A stretch of DNA of 64,000 nucleotides from Streptomyces diastatochromogenes (lineage in GTDB: Bacteria; Actinomycetota; Actinomycetes; Streptomycetales; Streptomycetaceae). The notes beneath the pieces were generated by a model. The model was not told where the DNA came from and did not search any database. It was given only the letters and a program-made list of their open reading frames with translations. Positions 23,433-32,598 of this stretch are shown here, piece by piece. Location of the stretch: the NCBI RefSeq assembly GCF_002242805.1, contig NZ_MCGQ01000009.1, forward strand, positions 214,536 through 278,535, in the 5' to 3' direction. Position numbers and translations under genes: made by a program. Numbering within the stretch: the stretch's first letter is position 1; every line of letters begins with the position of its first letter.

Positions 23433-25805
23433 GTGACCATCGCGCCAGCCGACCCGGCTTCAGCCGTCCAGGCGACCGCAGCCCCGGTGGAGACCGACGG
23501 TCCCGGTGCCGCGTTGCTGCGGACCCTGACCGAGCTGACCGCCGACCTCCCCGACGCCGACCCCGGCCGGGTCGCCGCGGCCGCGCTGCGGGGCCGGTCC
23601 GCCCGGGCCGACGAGGCGGAGTTGCGCGAGCTGGCCACGGAGGCGGCCGCGGGCCTCATCTCCGAGGACCCCGCCTACTCCCGGCTGGCCGCCCGGCTGC
23701 TGACCATCTCGATCCGCGCCGAGGCCGCCTCGCAGGGTGTGACGTCCTTCACCGAGTCCGTCGCCGTGGGCCACCGCGAGGGCCTGGTCGCCGACCGCAC
23801 GGCGGAGTTCGTACGGCTGCACGCCGAGCGTCTCGACACGCTGATCGACGCCGCCGGCGACGACCGCTTCGGCTACTTCGGCCTGCGCACCCTGCACAGC
23901 CGCTATCTGCTCCGGCACCCGATCACCCGTCGGGTGATCGAGACGCCCCAGCACTTCATGCTGCGGGTCGCGAGCGGTCTGGCCGAGGACGACACCACCC
24001 GGTCCGTCGACGAAGTGGCGGCGCTCTACGGGCTCATGAGCCGCCTCGACTACCTGCCCTCCTCCCCCACGCTCTTCAACTCCGGCACACGGCACCCCCA
24101 GATGTCGTCCTGCTACCTCCTCGACTCGCCGCTGGACGAGCTGGACTCCATCTACGACCGCTACCACCAGGTCGCCCGCCTCTCCAAGCACGCCGGCGGC
24201 ATCGGTCTGTCGTACTCCCGGATCCGCAGCCGCGGTTCGCTGATCCGCGGCACCAACGGGCACTCCAACGGCATCGTCCCGTTCCTGAAGACCCTGGACG
24301 CCTCGGTGGCCGCGGTGAACCAGGGCGGCCGGCGCAAGGGCGCGGCCGCGGTGTACCTGGAGACCTGGCACTCCGACATCGAGGAGTTCCTGGAGCTGCG
24401 GGACAACACCGGTGAGGACGCCCGCCGTACGCACAACCTCAACCTCGCCCACTGGATCCCGGACGAGTTCATGCGCCGGGTCAACGCCGACGAGCAGTGG
24501 TCGCTGTTCTCCCCGGCGGACGTGCCGGAGCTGGTGGACCTGTGGGGCCCGGAGTTCGACGCGGCCTACCGCAAGGCGGAGGCGGACGGGCTCGCGAAGA
24601 AGACCATCCCGGCCCGCGACCTGTACGGCCGCATGATGCGCACCCTCGCGCAGACCGGCAACGGCTGGATGACCTTCAAGGACGCCGCCAACCGCACCGC
24701 CAACCAGACGGCCCTGCCGGGCCACACCGTCCACTCCTCCAACCTCTGCACGGAGATCCTGGAGGTCACCGACGACGGCGAGACGGCGGTCTGCAACCTG
24801 GGTTCGGTCAACCTCGGTGCCTTCGTGCGCGACGGGGACATCGACTGGGAGCGCCTGGACGAGACGGTCCGCACGGCCGTCACCTTCCTCGACCGCGTGG
24901 TCGACATCAACTTCTACCCGACCGAGCAGGCGGGCCGCTCCAACGCCAAGTGGCGTCCGGTGGGCCTGGGCGCGATGGGTCTGCAGGACGTCTTCTTCAA
25001 GCTGCGCCTGCCCTTCGACTCCGCCGAGGCCAAGGCCCTGTCCACCCGTGTCGCCGAGCGGATCATGCTCGCCGCGTACGAGGCCTCCGCCGACCTGGCC
25101 GAGCGCAACGGCCCGCTGCCGGCCTGGGAGAAGACCCGTACGGCCAAGGGCGTTCTCCACCCCGACCACTACGACGCCGAGCTGACCTGGCCGGAGCGCT
25201 GGGCGGCCCTGCGCGAGCGGATCGCCACCGTCGGCATGCGCAACTCGCTCCTCCTCGCGATCGCTCCGACCGCCACCATCGCCTCCATCGCGGGCGTGTA
25301 CGAGTGCATCGAGCCGCAGGTCTCCAACCTGTTCAAGCGCGAGACGCTGTCCGGTGAGTTCCTGCAGGTCAACTCCTACCTGGTGCAGGACCTCAAGGAC
25401 CTCGGTGTCTGGGACGCGCGCACCCGTGAGGCGCTGCGCGAGTCCAACGGCTCGGTGCAGGACTTCGCGTGGATCCCGGCCGACGTCCGGGCGCTGTACC
25501 GCACGGCGTGGGAGATCCCGCAGCGCGGCCTGATCGACATGGCCGCGGCCCGCACCCCGTTCCTGGACCAGTCGCAGTCCCTGAACCTGTTCCTGGAGAC
25601 GCCGACCATCGGCAAGCTCTCCTCGATGTACGCGTACGCCTGGAAGCAGGGCCTGAAGACGACGTACTACCTGCGCTCCCGCCCGGCGACCCGCATCGCC
25701 CGCGCGGCACAGGCGCAGCCCACCATCCCCGTCCAGCAGGCGGCCGACCCCGACGCCGTCGCCTGCTCCCTGGAAAACCCCGAGTCCTGCGAGGCCTGCC
25801 AGTAA
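23433..25805 (+). CDS. nrdA: Class Ia ribonucleotide reductase, large subunit
   Basis: A 790-aa catalytic subunit that reduces ribonucleoside diphosphates using a radical supplied by NrdB. Motifs include SCYLLDSPLDELDSIY (first redox Cys), SSNLCTEILEV with the NxCxE active site, CNLGSVNLG with the second redox Cys, and SMYAYAWKQGLKTTYYLRS near the C-terminus. The tail ends ESCEACQ with the shuttle cysteines. No clear ATP-cone motif is visible at the N-terminus, so overall activity regulation by dATP may be absent (inference). The GTG at 23433 follows GGGAGAG. Its stop overlaps the nrdB ATG (TAATG). Confidence 0.95.
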   Translation: MTIAPADPASAVQATAAPVETDGPGAALLRTLTELTADLPDADPGRVAAAALRGRSARADEAELRELATEAAAGLISEDPAYSRLAARLLTISIRAEAASQGVTSFTESVAVGHREGLVADRTAEFVRLHAERLDTLIDAAGDDRFGYFGLRTLHSRYLLRHPITRRVIETPQHFMLRVASGLAEDDTTRSVDEVAALYGLMSRLDYLPSSPTLFNSGTRHPQMSSCYLLDSPLDELDSIYDRYHQVARLSKHAGGIGLSYSRIRSRGSLIRGTNGHSNGIVPFLKTLDASVAAVNQGGRRKGAAAVYLETWHSDIEEFLELRDNTGEDARRTHNLNLAHWIPDEFMRRVNADEQWSLFSPADVPELVDLWGPEFDAAYRKAEADGLAKKTIPARDLYGRMMRTLAQTGNGWMTFKDAANRTANQTALPGHTVHSSNLCTEILEVTDDGETAVCNLGSVNLGAFVRDGDIDWERLDETVRTAVTFLDRVVDINFYPTEQAGRSNAKWRPVGLGAMGLQDVFFKLRLPFDSAEAKALSTRVAERIMLAAYEASADLAERNGPLPAWEKTRTAKGVLHPDHYDAELTWPERWAALRERIATVGMRNSLLLAIAPTATIASIAGVYECIEPQVSNLFKRETLSGEFLQVNSYLVQDLKDLGVWDARTREALRESNGSVQDFAWIPADVRALYRTAWEIPQRGLIDMAAARTPFLDQSQSLNLFLETPTIGKLSSMYAYAWKQGLKTTYYLRSRPATRIARAAQAQPTIPVQQAADPDAVACSLENPESCEACQ

Positions 25806-26815
25806 TGCCCAGCAACCAGAACCTGCTCGACCCCGGCTTCGAGCTGACTCTGCGCCCCATGCGCTACCCGGACTTCTACGAGCGCTACCGGGACGCCATC
25901 AAGAACACCTGGACCGTCGAGGAGGTCGACCTCCACTCGGACGTCGCCGACCTCGCGAAGCTGACCCCGGCCGAGCAGCACCTGATCGGCCGCCTGGTGG
26001 CCTTCTTCGCGACGGGTGACTCGATCGTCGCGAACAACCTGGTGCTGACGCTGTACAAGCACATCAACTCCCCGGAAGCCCGGCTGTACTTGAGCCGCCA
26101 GCTGTTCGAGGAGGCCGTGCACGTCCAGTTCTACCTGACCCTCCTGGACACCTACCTCCCCGACCCGGACGACCGCGCCGCCGCCTTCGCGGCCGTGGAG
26201 AACATCCCCTCCATCCGCGAGAAGGCCGAGTTCTGCTTCAAGTGGATGGACTCGGTGGAGAAGCTGGACCGCCTGGAGTCCAAGGCGGACCGCCGCCGCT
26301 TCCTGCTCAACCTGATCTGCTTCGCCGCGTGCATCGAGGGCCTGTTCTTCTACGGCGCCTTCGCGTACGTCTACTGGTTCCGCAGCCGGGGTCTGCTGCA
26401 CGGTCTCGCCACCGGCACCAACTGGGTGTTCCGCGACGAGACGATGCACATGTCCTTCGCCTTCGAGGTGGTCGACACCGTCCGCAAGGAGGAGCCGGAG
26501 CTCTTCGACGACCAGCTCCAGCAGCAGGTCACGGACATGCTCCGGGAGGCTGTCGAGGCGGAGCTGCAGTTCGGGCGCGACCTGTGCGGCGACGGTCTGC
26601 CGGGCATGAACACCGAGTCGATGCGTCAGTACCTGGAGTGCGTCGCCGACCAGCGCCTCACCCGCCTCGGCTTCGCCCCGGTGTACGGCTCGGAGAACCC
26701 CTTCTCCTTCATGGAGCTGCAGGGCGTTCAGGAGCTGACGAACTTCTTCGAGCGCCGCCCGTCGGCGTACCAGGTCGCCGTGGAGGGCACGGTCGACCTG
26801 GACGAGGACTTCTGA
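25805..26815 (+). CDS. nrdB: Class Ia ribonucleotide reductase, small subunit
   Basis: A 336-aa radical-generating subunit. All expected diiron ligands are visible: the Asp in FATGDSIVANN, Glu/His in LFEEAVHVQFY with the radical Tyr ending that motif, Glu in ACIEGLFFYG, and Glu/His in FRDETMHMSFAF. The acidic C-terminus TVDLDEDF is the docking peptide for NrdA. The ATG overlaps the nrdA stop by 1 bp, so the genes are coupled. The 3' end is overlapped on the opposite strand by a small membrane-protein frame. Confidence 0.95.
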   Translation: MPSNQNLLDPGFELTLRPMRYPDFYERYRDAIKNTWTVEEVDLHSDVADLAKLTPAEQHLIGRLVAFFATGDSIVANNLVLTLYKHINSPEARLYLSRQLFEEAVHVQFYLTLLDTYLPDPDDRAAAFAAVENIPSIREKAEFCFKWMDSVEKLDRLESKADRRRFLLNLICFAACIEGLFFYGAFAYVYWFRSRGLLHGLATGTNWVFRDETMHMSFAFEVVDTVRKEEPELFDDQLQQQVTDMLREAVEAELQFGRDLCGDGLPGMNTESMRQYLECVADQRLTRLGFAPVYGSENPFSFMELQGVQELTNFFERRPSAYQVAVEGTVDLDEDF

Positions 26816-26970
26816 TCCCTCCTGTCTCCGCGGGTCTCCTGGGCCTCCCTGAGCTGCCGGTCGATGCGCCTGTCGCGCACGATGCCGAGCACGGAGGGGA
26901 GGACCAGGAGGACCAGGATTCCGAGCGTGGCGAGCATTCCGATCAGGCCTTCTATCTGGTTTCCGTTCAT
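26728..26970 (-). CDS. Small single-pass membrane protein, antisense to nrdB end
   Basis: An 80-aa frame starting MNGNQIEGLIGMLATLG, followed by one hydrophobic helix (ILVLLVLPSVLGIV) and a very basic tail (RDRRIDRQLREAQETRGDRRDQK). The part outside nrdB shows clear G/C bias in third positions, supporting coding. The last 88 bp overlap the 3' end of nrdB in antisense, so the C-terminus may be shorter in related strains. There is no strong ribosome binding site; AAGGAG lies ~25 nt upstream. No function is recognisable. Confidence 0.5.
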   Translation of the reverse strand: MNGNQIEGLIGMLATLGILVLLVLPSVLGIVRDRRIDRQLREAQETRGDRRDQKSSSRSTVPSTATWYADGRRSKKFVSS

Positions 26971-27062
26971 GTCACCACTGTCGCGCCGGATGCTCCTTAC
27001 CGGGAGTGGCAGGACTGCCGTACACCCTCGATTTACTGCCACTTCCGAGGCACACTGGCAGC

Positions 27063-28028
27063 ATGCTGAAGAACGTGGCCGCCGTACTGCTGGACGGCGT
27101 GCACCCCTTCGAACTGGGTGTGGTGTGCGAGGTGTTCGGCATCGACCGCAGCGACGAGGGGCTGCCGGTGTACGACTTCGCCGTGGTCTCGGCGGAGGGC
27201 GAGGCGCTGAGCACCCATGTCGGCGGGCTCACCGTGTCGACGCCGTACGGTCTGGAGCGGCTGGAGGAGGCCGACCTGATCGCGGTGCCGGCCGGGAGCG
27301 ACTACGTCACCCGGGAGTACCCGCCCGCGCTGCTCGACGCCCTGGTACGGGCCGTGCAGCGGGGCACCCGGGTGCTGAGCGTGTGCTCCGGTGTCTTCGT
27401 GCTCGGCGCGGCCGGGCTGCTCGACGGGCGGCGGTGCAGTGTGCACTGGCGGCAGGCCAAGGAGCTGGCGGTGCGCAACCCCCGGGCGATCATCGAGCCG
27501 GACGTGCTCTACGTCGACGAGGACCCGGTGATCACCTCCGCCGGTACGGCCGCCGGGATCGACGCCTGTCTGCACATCGTGCGCAAGGAGCAGGGGCCTG
27601 AGGTCGCCAACAAGATCGCCCGGCGGATGGTCGTACCGCCGCACCGGGACGGCGGGCAGGCGCAGTACATCGAGCGGCCGCTGCCCAAGGCCCCGTGCGA
27701 CACCGTCGGCGAGGTCCTGGTGTGGATGGAGGAGCACCTCGACCGGGAGGTGACCGTCGAGCAGCTCGCCGCCCGCGCCCACCTGGCGCCGCGCACCTTC
27801 GCCCGGCGCTTCCAGCAGGAGACCGGGACCACTCCCTACCGCTGGATCCTGCGCCAACGGGTGTTGCTGGCACAGCAGTTGCTGGAGGGCACGGACGAGA
27901 CCGTGGACGCGATCGCCTCACGCACCGGCTTCGGTACGGCGGCCGCGCTGCGCCACCAGTTCGTCCGCGCGGTGGGCACGACCCCGAACGCCTACCGGCG
28001 CGCGTTCCGGGGCCCGGAGGCCGCCTGA
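27063..28028 (+). CDS. nrdS: AraC-family regulator with DJ-1/PfpI-like domain (NrdS)
   Basis: A 321-aa GATase1-like AraC regulator. Residues 1-165 form a DJ-1/PfpI-like domain with the nucleophile-elbow cysteine in VLSVCSGVFVLGAAGLL. Residues ~225-320 hold two AraC helix-turn-helices (VTVEQLAARAHLAPRTFARR and TVDAIASRTGFGTAAALRHQF). In S. coelicolor the third gene of the nrdABS operon encodes this type of protein, hence the symbol; its target is not established. It is separated from nrdB by 247 bp, so a second promoter is possible. ATG 27063 was chosen because the domain starts there. Confidence 0.85.
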   Translation: MLKNVAAVLLDGVHPFELGVVCEVFGIDRSDEGLPVYDFAVVSAEGEALSTHVGGLTVSTPYGLERLEEADLIAVPAGSDYVTREYPPALLDALVRAVQRGTRVLSVCSGVFVLGAAGLLDGRRCSVHWRQAKELAVRNPRAIIEPDVLYVDEDPVITSAGTAAGIDACLHIVRKEQGPEVANKIARRMVVPPHRDGGQAQYIERPLPKAPCDTVGEVLVWMEEHLDREVTVEQLAARAHLAPRTFARRFQQETGTTPYRWILRQRVLLAQQLLEGTDETVDAIASRTGFGTAAALRHQFVRAVGTTPNAYRRAFRGPEAA

Positions 28029-28084
28029 GCGCGCGCCGGTCGTCGGCGGGCGTCGTTCACCACTCGTCGCTCACCGCACTTCGC

Positions 28085-29455
28085 TCACCACTGCACGGGC
28101 TGCAGCAGCAGCCGGTGCGGCCGGAGTGTGATGCCCACACGGGTGGTGTCGTTCGACCCGCCGACCTGCTCGAAGCGGTACTTCGCCGAGATCGCCGCGG
28201 TGATCAGGCTCAGCTGGGACATGGAGAAGTGGTCGCTGGGGCACTTGCGGTTGCCGACGCTGAAGGGGCTCATCGCGTACTTGGGCACCTCCTTGACCCG
28301 CTCGGGCAGCCAGCGGTCGGGGTCGAAGTCGAGGTGGTGACCGTAGGAGCGGGCGTCGCGCTGGATGGCGTAAGGGCTGTACACGATGTCCGCCCCGGCC
28401 GGAATGCGATAGCCGCCGAGCGCGGTGTCGGTCACCGCGCGCCGCGTCAATATCCATACGGCGGGCCGCAGCCGCATGGCCTCGACTACGACATTGTTGG
28501 TGTGCCTGAGCGCACGGACGTCCGCGAATGCAACGGGCCGGCCGCCGGTCACGGATTCGACCTCGGCGCGCACCTTCTCGGCGTGTTCCGGATGTTCCGC
28601 GAGCACCTGGAGCAGCCACATGATCGTGGAGGCGACTGTTTCGCTGCCGGGGGTGAGTATCGCGACCACCTGGTCGTGGATCTCCTGTTCCCCGATGGGG
28701 TCGCCATTGTCGTCCTTCGCCTCCAGCAATGCCGTCAGCAAATCGTCCGGCTTTTGACCAGATGCCCTCCGCTCGGCGACGATCTCGTCGACCAACAGAT
28801 GCAAATCGGCCAGCGCCCGGTTGAATTCGCGGTTGGCGGGGAACGGCAGCCGGTACAGCGGTCCGAGCGGGACGACCATCCTGCGGTACATACCGCGGAA
28901 GACGGTGGCAAGGTCGATGCTCAGCCGCTCCGCGCGCTCGTCCATGTAGTCGCCGCGCAGCAGGCAGCGGGCGGCGATGCGCACGGCGACCCGGAACGAC
29001 TCGGAGGTGCAGTCGACGGTCTCGCCAGGCTGCCAGCGCTCGGTCAGCGCGTGCGCCTCCTCCTCCATGACCGTGCCGTACGCGGGGATCGCGTCGAGCC
29101 GGAAGGCGGGCTGGATGGTGCGCCGCTGGCGGCGGTGCCGGGGGCCGTTGGCGGTGGCCACGCCCTCCTTGCCGAGCAGGCCTTCCAGGGACTCCCACAG
29201 CGGGCCGTCGATCTTGTAGTCGGGGCTGAGCGCGAGTGCGCCGGTGAGCGCGGGTGTGGTGACGGCGTACACCGTCTTGGGGCCGAGCTTCAGGCGTACG
29301 ACGTCGCCGTGCACGCCCAGGCCGGACATGAAGGCGAGCGGGTCGCGGACCAGTTTCAGGCCGTGGCCGAGGACCGGGACGGCGCCGCCGGCGAGGGGCG
29401 GTTCGCGCAGTTCGGCGCTCTCGGACGTCTCGGGTTTCACAGACTCGACGGTCAT
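28085..29455 (-). CDS. cyp170A1: Cytochrome P450 CYP170A1, albaflavenone biosynthesis
   Basis: A 456-aa P450 that oxidises epi-isozizaene to albaflavenone in two steps. The haem loop is [15 protein letters not shown] with the thiolate at Cys405, where the usual Gly two residues after the Cys is Ser. The I-helix reads TPGSET (268-273) instead of the A/GGxDT norm. The ExxR pair is in EAMRLRP (325-328). The Asp-rich DDNGD at 248-252 is present; S. coelicolor CYP170A1 is reported to moonlight as a farnesene synthase using such a motif. The start overlaps the stop of the terpene synthase gene (ATGA), so the two are coupled. Confidence 0.93.
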   Translation of the reverse strand: MTVESVKPETSESAELREPPLAGGAVPVLGHGLKLVRDPLAFMSGLGVHGDVVRLKLGPKTVYAVTTPALTGALALSPDYKIDGPLWESLEGLLGKEGVATANGPRHRRQRRTIQPAFRLDAIPAYGTVMEEEAHALTERWQPGETVDCTSESFRVAVRIAARCLLRGDYMDERAERLSIDLATVFRGMYRRMVVPLGPLYRLPFPANREFNRALADLHLLVDEIVAERRASGQKPDDLLTALLEAKDDNGDPIGEQEIHDQVVAILTPGSETVASTIMWLLQVLAEHPEHAEKVRAEVESVTGGRPVAFADVRALRHTNNVVVEAMRLRPAVWILTRRAVTDTALGGYRIPAGADIVYSPYAIQRDARSYGHHLDFDPDRWLPERVKEVPKYAMSPFSVGNRKCPSDHFSMSQLSLITAAISAKYRFEQVGGSNDTTRVGITLRPHRLLLQPVQW

Positions 29456-30534
29456 TCGTCACCTGCCGCTTCGTTGTTGACGTACGGGGGCGTGGACCGG
29501 TCGTCCCAGCTGTCGACCATGTACCGGCCGGACTCGTGGTGGAACCAGTAGACGGAGCTGAACCAGTTCCGCATATAGCCGACACTGGCGCGGACGGCTG
29601 CGCTGAGTTCCCTTCCGCGGGGTGTTCCGTCGGCGAGTTCGCGGGCGAACCGCAGGGCGTCCCGCTCGGCGTCGAGGAATTCGGCGATGCATTCCTCGAC
29701 GCGCCGCCTGACTTCCTCCACCGCTTCTTCGAGTGTCAGTCCCTCATGGGTGATGAGACTGATTCCGAGATTGTGCACCTCGTCGCCCGCGATTTCCTTC
29801 GGCAGCGAGCAGAGGTCGTTGTACCAGGCGGCGAATTCCTGGCTCAGTAATGCCGCACGGTGATAGGCCGGATGTTTCCTCACCGCGTCCGGGAGTTCAC
29901 ACCCGGCACTCGGCTCCAGCAGGTCCGTCCATATCCAGTGCGCGAAGGTGAGCCGCCGCAGGGCGAGGTACTCCTCGACCTTCGGAACATACCCCGCGGT
30001 CCGGTTGCGGAACTCGCGGTCGTAGGCCTCGATCACCTCGCGGAAGTGCCCGGCGAACCGCTGGTTCCAGGTGCGCGGCAGGAACGAGTACAGCCGCAGC
30101 ACGCTGTCCGCGAACCCTGCCACCAGGGGGTCCGGATGGTGCAGATGGTGCCGGGGTGCGTCGAGGGCCGCGTGCAGGCGGTGCCTCAGCCGGCGCCAGT
30201 CGCCCACCCGGCCGTGCACCCGGTCACGGTCGTGCCGGTCGTCCCAGACGAAGAACCAGGCACTGTAGTCGGCAATGGCCTGCAGGACCTCGTCCGGGGC
30301 GCCGGTGTAGTACCCGGCCATGAGGTCGGTGTAGCAAAGGCCATCGGCATATTCCCGCACCTTGTCCGCCGGCATCAGCCGCTTTTCCAGCAACCACTGC
30401 CGTGTCTTCTCCTGAAGCTTTGGCCAATACGGGTGGAGTTGCCGGGAAAACGAGTCCTCGATCACCGGGAGGGCGACAGACGGCGGTACTGCGACCGCTG
30501 TCGACGATGTGGTGCCGTGTGAGAAAGCGTGCAC
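29452..30534 (-). CDS. Epi-isozizaene synthase (sesquiterpene cyclase)
   Basis: A 360-aa class I terpene synthase that cyclises farnesyl diphosphate to epi-isozizaene. The metal-binding motif DDRHD is at 98-102 and the NSE triad NDLCSLPKE at 239-247. The C-terminal RY pair is in [19 protein letters not shown]. The sequence is close to remembered S. coelicolor EIZS over its full length. The GTG at 30534 has GAGAGGGG 7 nt upstream; the longer open frame is unlikely. It forms a two-gene operon with CYP170A1. The ~260 bp upstream, to the def gene, hold only its promoter region and the def terminator. Confidence 0.95.
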   Translation of the reverse strand: MHAFSHGTTSSTAVAVPPSVALPVIEDSFSRQLHPYWPKLQEKTRQWLLEKRLMPADKVREYADGLCYTDLMAGYYTGAPDEVLQAIADYSAWFFVWDDRHDRDRVHGRVGDWRRLRHRLHAALDAPRHHLHHPDPLVAGFADSVLRLYSFLPRTWNQRFAGHFREVIEAYDREFRNRTAGYVPKVEEYLALRRLTFAHWIWTDLLEPSAGCELPDAVRKHPAYHRAALLSQEFAAWYNDLCSLPKEIAGDEVHNLGISLITHEGLTLEEAVEEVRRRVEECIAEFLDAERDALRFARELADGTPRGRELSAAVRASVGYMRNWFSSVYWFHHESGRYMVDSWDDRSTPPYVNNEAAGDE

Positions 30535-30707
30535 GAACAGTCCCCTCTCAGCTGCCAGGAGCGCACACCCCTCCTTGCCGTGCCGGGCGTGCGCCGTTGC
30601 GTATCCCCGCCCTTCCATTCAGCACCACAACTGACCATTATGGGAACGGATTTGCCCCCATCACCACCCCAAGATGCCGGGAATCTTGCGACGAACAAAC
30701 GAACGAC

Positions 30708-30735
30708 GCCCGCTCGGGAAGGATCCCGAACGGGC
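30708..30735 (-). terminator. Terminator downstream of def
   Basis: Arms at 30708-30719 and 30724-30735 (GCCCGCTCGGGA and its complement, one mismatch) with a 4-nt AGGA loop. It lies 58 bp past the peptide deformylase stop. Confidence 0.7.
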
Positions 30736-30793
30736 GCCGTAGCGTACGTCGTTGCTGCTCTCGTACGGTGTCCGGACAGTCGGACCGCACGTC

Positions 30794-31444
30794 TCAGTCG
30801 TTGGCGACCACGGGGTAGCGTGGCTCGTTCTCGGCCATCTGCCGGAGCGCGTCCTTGCGGTCACGCTTGGAGAGACGGTCGATGTACAGGTACCCGTACA
30901 GGTGGTCGGTCTCGTGCTGCAAACAGCGAGCGAAGTAGCCGGTGCCGCGGACCTTGATCGGGTTGCCCTTCTCGTCCTGGCCGGTGACCTCGGCGTAGTC
31001 GGGACGCGCGAGCGGCGCGTACGCGGTCGGCACGGACAGGCAGCCCTCGTTGCTGTCGTCGAGCCGGCGCCGGTCGGCGGGCAGGTCGACCAGCTTCGGG
31101 TTGCACACCACACCGACGTGCCGGACGCCCTCGTCGTCCATGCAGTCGTAGACGAAGACCTTCAGGTCGACACCGATCTGGTTGGCCGCGAGGCCCACGC
31201 CCTCGGCGGTGTGCTGGCTGGCGAACATGTCCGCGACCAGCTGGTCCAGCTCGGCACCGAACTCGGTGACGTCCTTGCACTCCTTGTGCAGGACCGGGTT
31301 GCCGACGACCGTGATCGGCCGCGAGGTGCCGCGCTCGCGCCAGGCGTTCTCGCGCTCCTCGCAGTCCTCCGTGTCGACGACATAGCCCTCGTCGTCGACG
31401 GGGAGCACGCCCGCGTGCTGCTGATCGGTGTCCTGCTGCGCCAT
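30794..31444 (-). CDS. def: Peptide deformylase
   Basis: A 216-aa enzyme that removes the formyl group from new proteins. All three motifs are present: [17 protein letters not shown] with the metal Cys, and QHETDHLYG with the two metal His and the catalytic Glu. An N-terminal extension of about 40 residues, acidic ([19 protein letters not shown]), precedes the catalytic domain, which is typical of this Streptomyces paralogue. The ATG at 31444 has GAGGAAGG somewhat far upstream. Streptomyces usually carry several def genes, so this may not be the only one. Confidence 0.93.
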   Translation of the reverse strand: MAQQDTDQQHAGVLPVDDEGYVVDTEDCEERENAWRERGTSRPITVVGNPVLHKECKDVTEFGAELDQLVADMFASQHTAEGVGLAANQIGVDLKVFVYDCMDDEGVRHVGVVCNPKLVDLPADRRRLDDSNEGCLSVPTAYAPLARPDYAEVTGQDEKGNPIKVRGTGYFARCLQHETDHLYGYLYIDRLSKRDRKDALRQMAENEPRYPVVAND

Positions 31445-31509
31445 GACCGACGTACGCCTTCCTCAGGAAAACAAGGGGTGAAGTTGCTGATACAGGGTAC
31501 GGCGATCCC

Positions 31510-32490
31510 TCAGCAGACCTCTTCCAAGTCCCTCCAGTCCCGCGAATCGGGACTGTCCGCCACCCACCCGTCCAGCAGCCCCCGCACGAGCGAAGCCGGC
31601 GCCGCGACGCCACACTCCCGCTCGGGAACCCACAGCTGCCCGTCCGTGCGATGCCCCAGCGGCCCGGGATGCCCGGGCTCACTGTGATCGTGCGGATCCA
31701 GATGCACTCCGTCACCCTCATCGGAAGGCATACGGGACTCCGAGCACATCCGGCACAGCAGCCGCACCGAGGACGACCAGTCCTCCGCGGCGAACCCCGC
31801 GTCCGCGGCCAGCTGCTCCAGCGCGTCCCGGTCGGCCTCGGTGGCCGCCTCCAGCAGGACCACCCAGGTGGGGACGGGCGAGGGCGCCCACAGCTCGATC
31901 TCGTCGAAGACCGGGTAGGAGTGCCCGGCGGACGTCGTGCGCTCGCCGTGCGGGACGCCGTCGTGCAGGACGACCTCGCCCCAGCGCCGCCCGGACGAGG
32001 GAAGCGGGATGGACAGCACCTCGATGCGGGCCGGGTCCAGCCTGCGGCCCCACACCACCTCGGCCTCGCCCTCCGGGGAGAGCCGTACGGCCGCGCTGCC
32101 CAGCTCCATGCCGAGCGGCTCGCCGGAGGCGGCGGCGGCGCCGGGGACCCGCAGCCCGTACGCCTGCCAGGCGCGGCGGGCCAGCGGCCAGTCCTGCAGG
32201 GCGGTCGCGGCGATGCCCACGTTCCACCAGTCGGGGGCGCCGGTCTCCCGGTCCAGGAGGGCCACGGCGCGCAGCCCGGCGGCGCGGGCCTGCTCCCAGT
32301 CGTGCCGGAACTTGTGCAGCAGGGCGAGGTTGAACCAGGACTCCGCGAGCCACGGTTCCAGGTCGGCGGCGCGCGTCAGCAGCTCGCCCGCGTCCTCGTA
32401 CCGGCCGTCGCCGATGAGCGTGAACGCGCGGTCGGTGGCCTGCCGCCAGGAGGCGGAGGGCCGGTGCCGTCCCTTGCCGAAGATCCTCAC
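31510..32490 (-). CDS. Tetratricopeptide-repeat protein, unknown function
   Basis: A ~326-aa protein. TPR-like helices occupy about residues 10-125 (FTLIGDGRYEDAGELLTRAADLEPW, with the next helix in ESWFNLALLHKFRHDWEQAR). A C-terminal domain of unknown type follows, containing LLCRMCSESRMP and a His/Asp-rich loop (HLDPHDHSEPGHPGP) that might bind metal (inference). The GTG at 32490 gives the start VRIFGKGRHRPSASW, which I recall from homologues; a longer frame up to 32595 is open. It is on the same strand as def and the HD-domain genes. Partner and role are unknown. Confidence 0.75.
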   Translation of the reverse strand: MRIFGKGRHRPSASWRQATDRAFTLIGDGRYEDAGELLTRAADLEPWLAESWFNLALLHKFRHDWEQARAAGLRAVALLDRETGAPDWWNVGIAATALQDWPLARRAWQAYGLRVPGAAAASGEPLGMELGSAAVRLSPEGEAEVVWGRRLDPARIEVLSIPLPSSGRRWGEVVLHDGVPHGERTTSAGHSYPVFDEIELWAPSPVPTWVVLLEAATEADRDALEQLAADAGFAAEDWSSSVRLLCRMCSESRMPSDEGDGVHLDPHDHSEPGHPGPLGHRTDGQLWVPERECGVAAPASLVRGLLDGWVADSPDSRDWRDLEEVC

Positions 32491-32598
32491 GATTCCCGCC
32501 TGCCAGTTCCAGTTCCACGTGGGCTGGCTTGTGCCCCCGGACACCCTCTCCCTCGCATCCAACCACGTACGCCGGGAAGGGCGCTCATTACCCATGGG

